Positions 63,591 to 64,000 of a DNA stretch of 64,000 nt are shown one piece after another. The notes under the pieces are model-generated. The model had not been told where the DNA came from and did no database searches. It saw only the letters and a list, made by a program, of their open reading frames with translations. The translations under genes and the position numbers were made by a program. Source of the stretch: Metridium senile (Eukaryota; Cnidaria; Anthozoa; Actiniaria; Metridiidae). How positions within the stretch are numbered: the stretch's first letter is position 1; every line of letters begins with the position of its first letter. The stretch spans positions 44,362,379 through 44,426,378 of the forward strand of contig OX459096.1 in the NCBI GenBank assembly GCA_949775045.1. The letters run 5' to 3'.

Positions 63591-64000
63591 CTGAGGAAAA
63601 AAACAAAAACATAAATAAGCATGCACAGATTTCACGAATGGCAATTACACAATTAGAGAAATAATTATCAAGTAATATCAATCATAAATACTTCTTGGGT
63701 GTCAAAAAAATAAGAAAGAAAGAAAATCACGGCACAATGCTAATTTTTATGAGCTTGAAATTATGAAGCTGTTCTTAGCAATCCAGAAAAACAAATGCAT
63801 ATTTTGAATGCATAACCACAATGCATTTCGGTTGAACAAATTATTTTTGATTTATTCATTTCTACGTGATCTGATTGGATAAGGCATTGCAACAGAAATA
63901 AGTCATACTCGGATAAGGGAGACTACAGTCTAATGTGGGTTCGACTCACAAAAAAACTAAAAATCTAAATTTAGATATTTGGGCCAACCTGACAATCATT

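Noticed and set aside
63950..64000. A further DHX35 exon at the right edge
   Set aside because: A possible donor (CAG then GTTGG on the minus strand) is present, but the few visible codons do not match the expected helicase sequence.

Overview
This is an animal nuclear genome window, AT-rich, with spliced genes (GT-AG introns), nested non-LTR retrotransposons, many foldback/MITE elements and many micro- and minisatellites. Spliced metazoan orthologues (ACMSD, GTPBP10, DHX35, an SLC29-type transporter) sit beside a spliced cyclodipeptide synthase, a family that is mainly bacterial but known from a few animals such as the sea anemone Nematostella. I therefore favour a cnidarian or another early-branching marine animal. 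This is an inference; I cannot name the species.

Gene order, with every exon junction read from the sequence: ACMSD (minus, 12 exons, complete, 342 aa) is head-to-head with a GTPBP10-like GTPase gene (plus, 18 exons, 641 aa). That gene is tail-to-tail with a cytochrome P450 (minus, 5 exons, about 501 aa). The P450 is head-to-head with a cyclodipeptide synthase, CDPS (plus, 2 exons, 236 aa). An intronless equilibrative nucleoside transporter-like gene (plus, 429 aa) follows, tail-to-tail with the last 11 exons of DHX35 (minus), whose 5' part lies beyond the right edge. A small intronless gene for a probable N-myristoylated protein lies antisense inside a GTPBP10 intron.

The most interesting region is 37-48.5 kb. 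A CDPS with the full catalytic set (Ser32, Asn35, Tyr182, Glu186, Tyr207) is divergent from a P450 across an 825-bp interval that holds a perfect CRE palindrome. CDPSs make cyclic dipeptides (2,5-diketopiperazines) from aminoacyl-tRNAs, and in bacteria neighbouring P450s often tailor them, so this looks like a candidate animal diketopiperazine gene pair. Both genes carry a lesion in this sequence. The CDPS second exon is split by a 1,073-bp terminal-inverted-repeat element with an exact 11-bp target duplication. The P450 third exon has a one-base frameshift. The pair may be a decaying or polymorphic allele.

Two other themes recur. First, the GTPBP10-like gene encodes an extra 286-residue N-terminal region that resembles a catalytically dead DEAD-box helicase C-terminal domain, joined in frame to the Obg GTPase. 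Second, three exon/intron boundaries have been copied locally into repeats: 13 decoy 3' splice sites at an exact 92-bp spacing before the last GTPBP10 exon, six decoy 3' splice sites before a DHX35 exon (split by a 3.17-kb foldback element), and a duplicated and inverted 5' splice site after GTPBP10 exon 10.

The rest is accessory DNA: a LINE nested in a LINE plus a further insertion inside ACMSD intron 7, a Penelope-like fragment, tRNA-derived SINEs, a TIR element carrying a RecQ-like helicase fragment, and several MITE families with clear target-site duplications.
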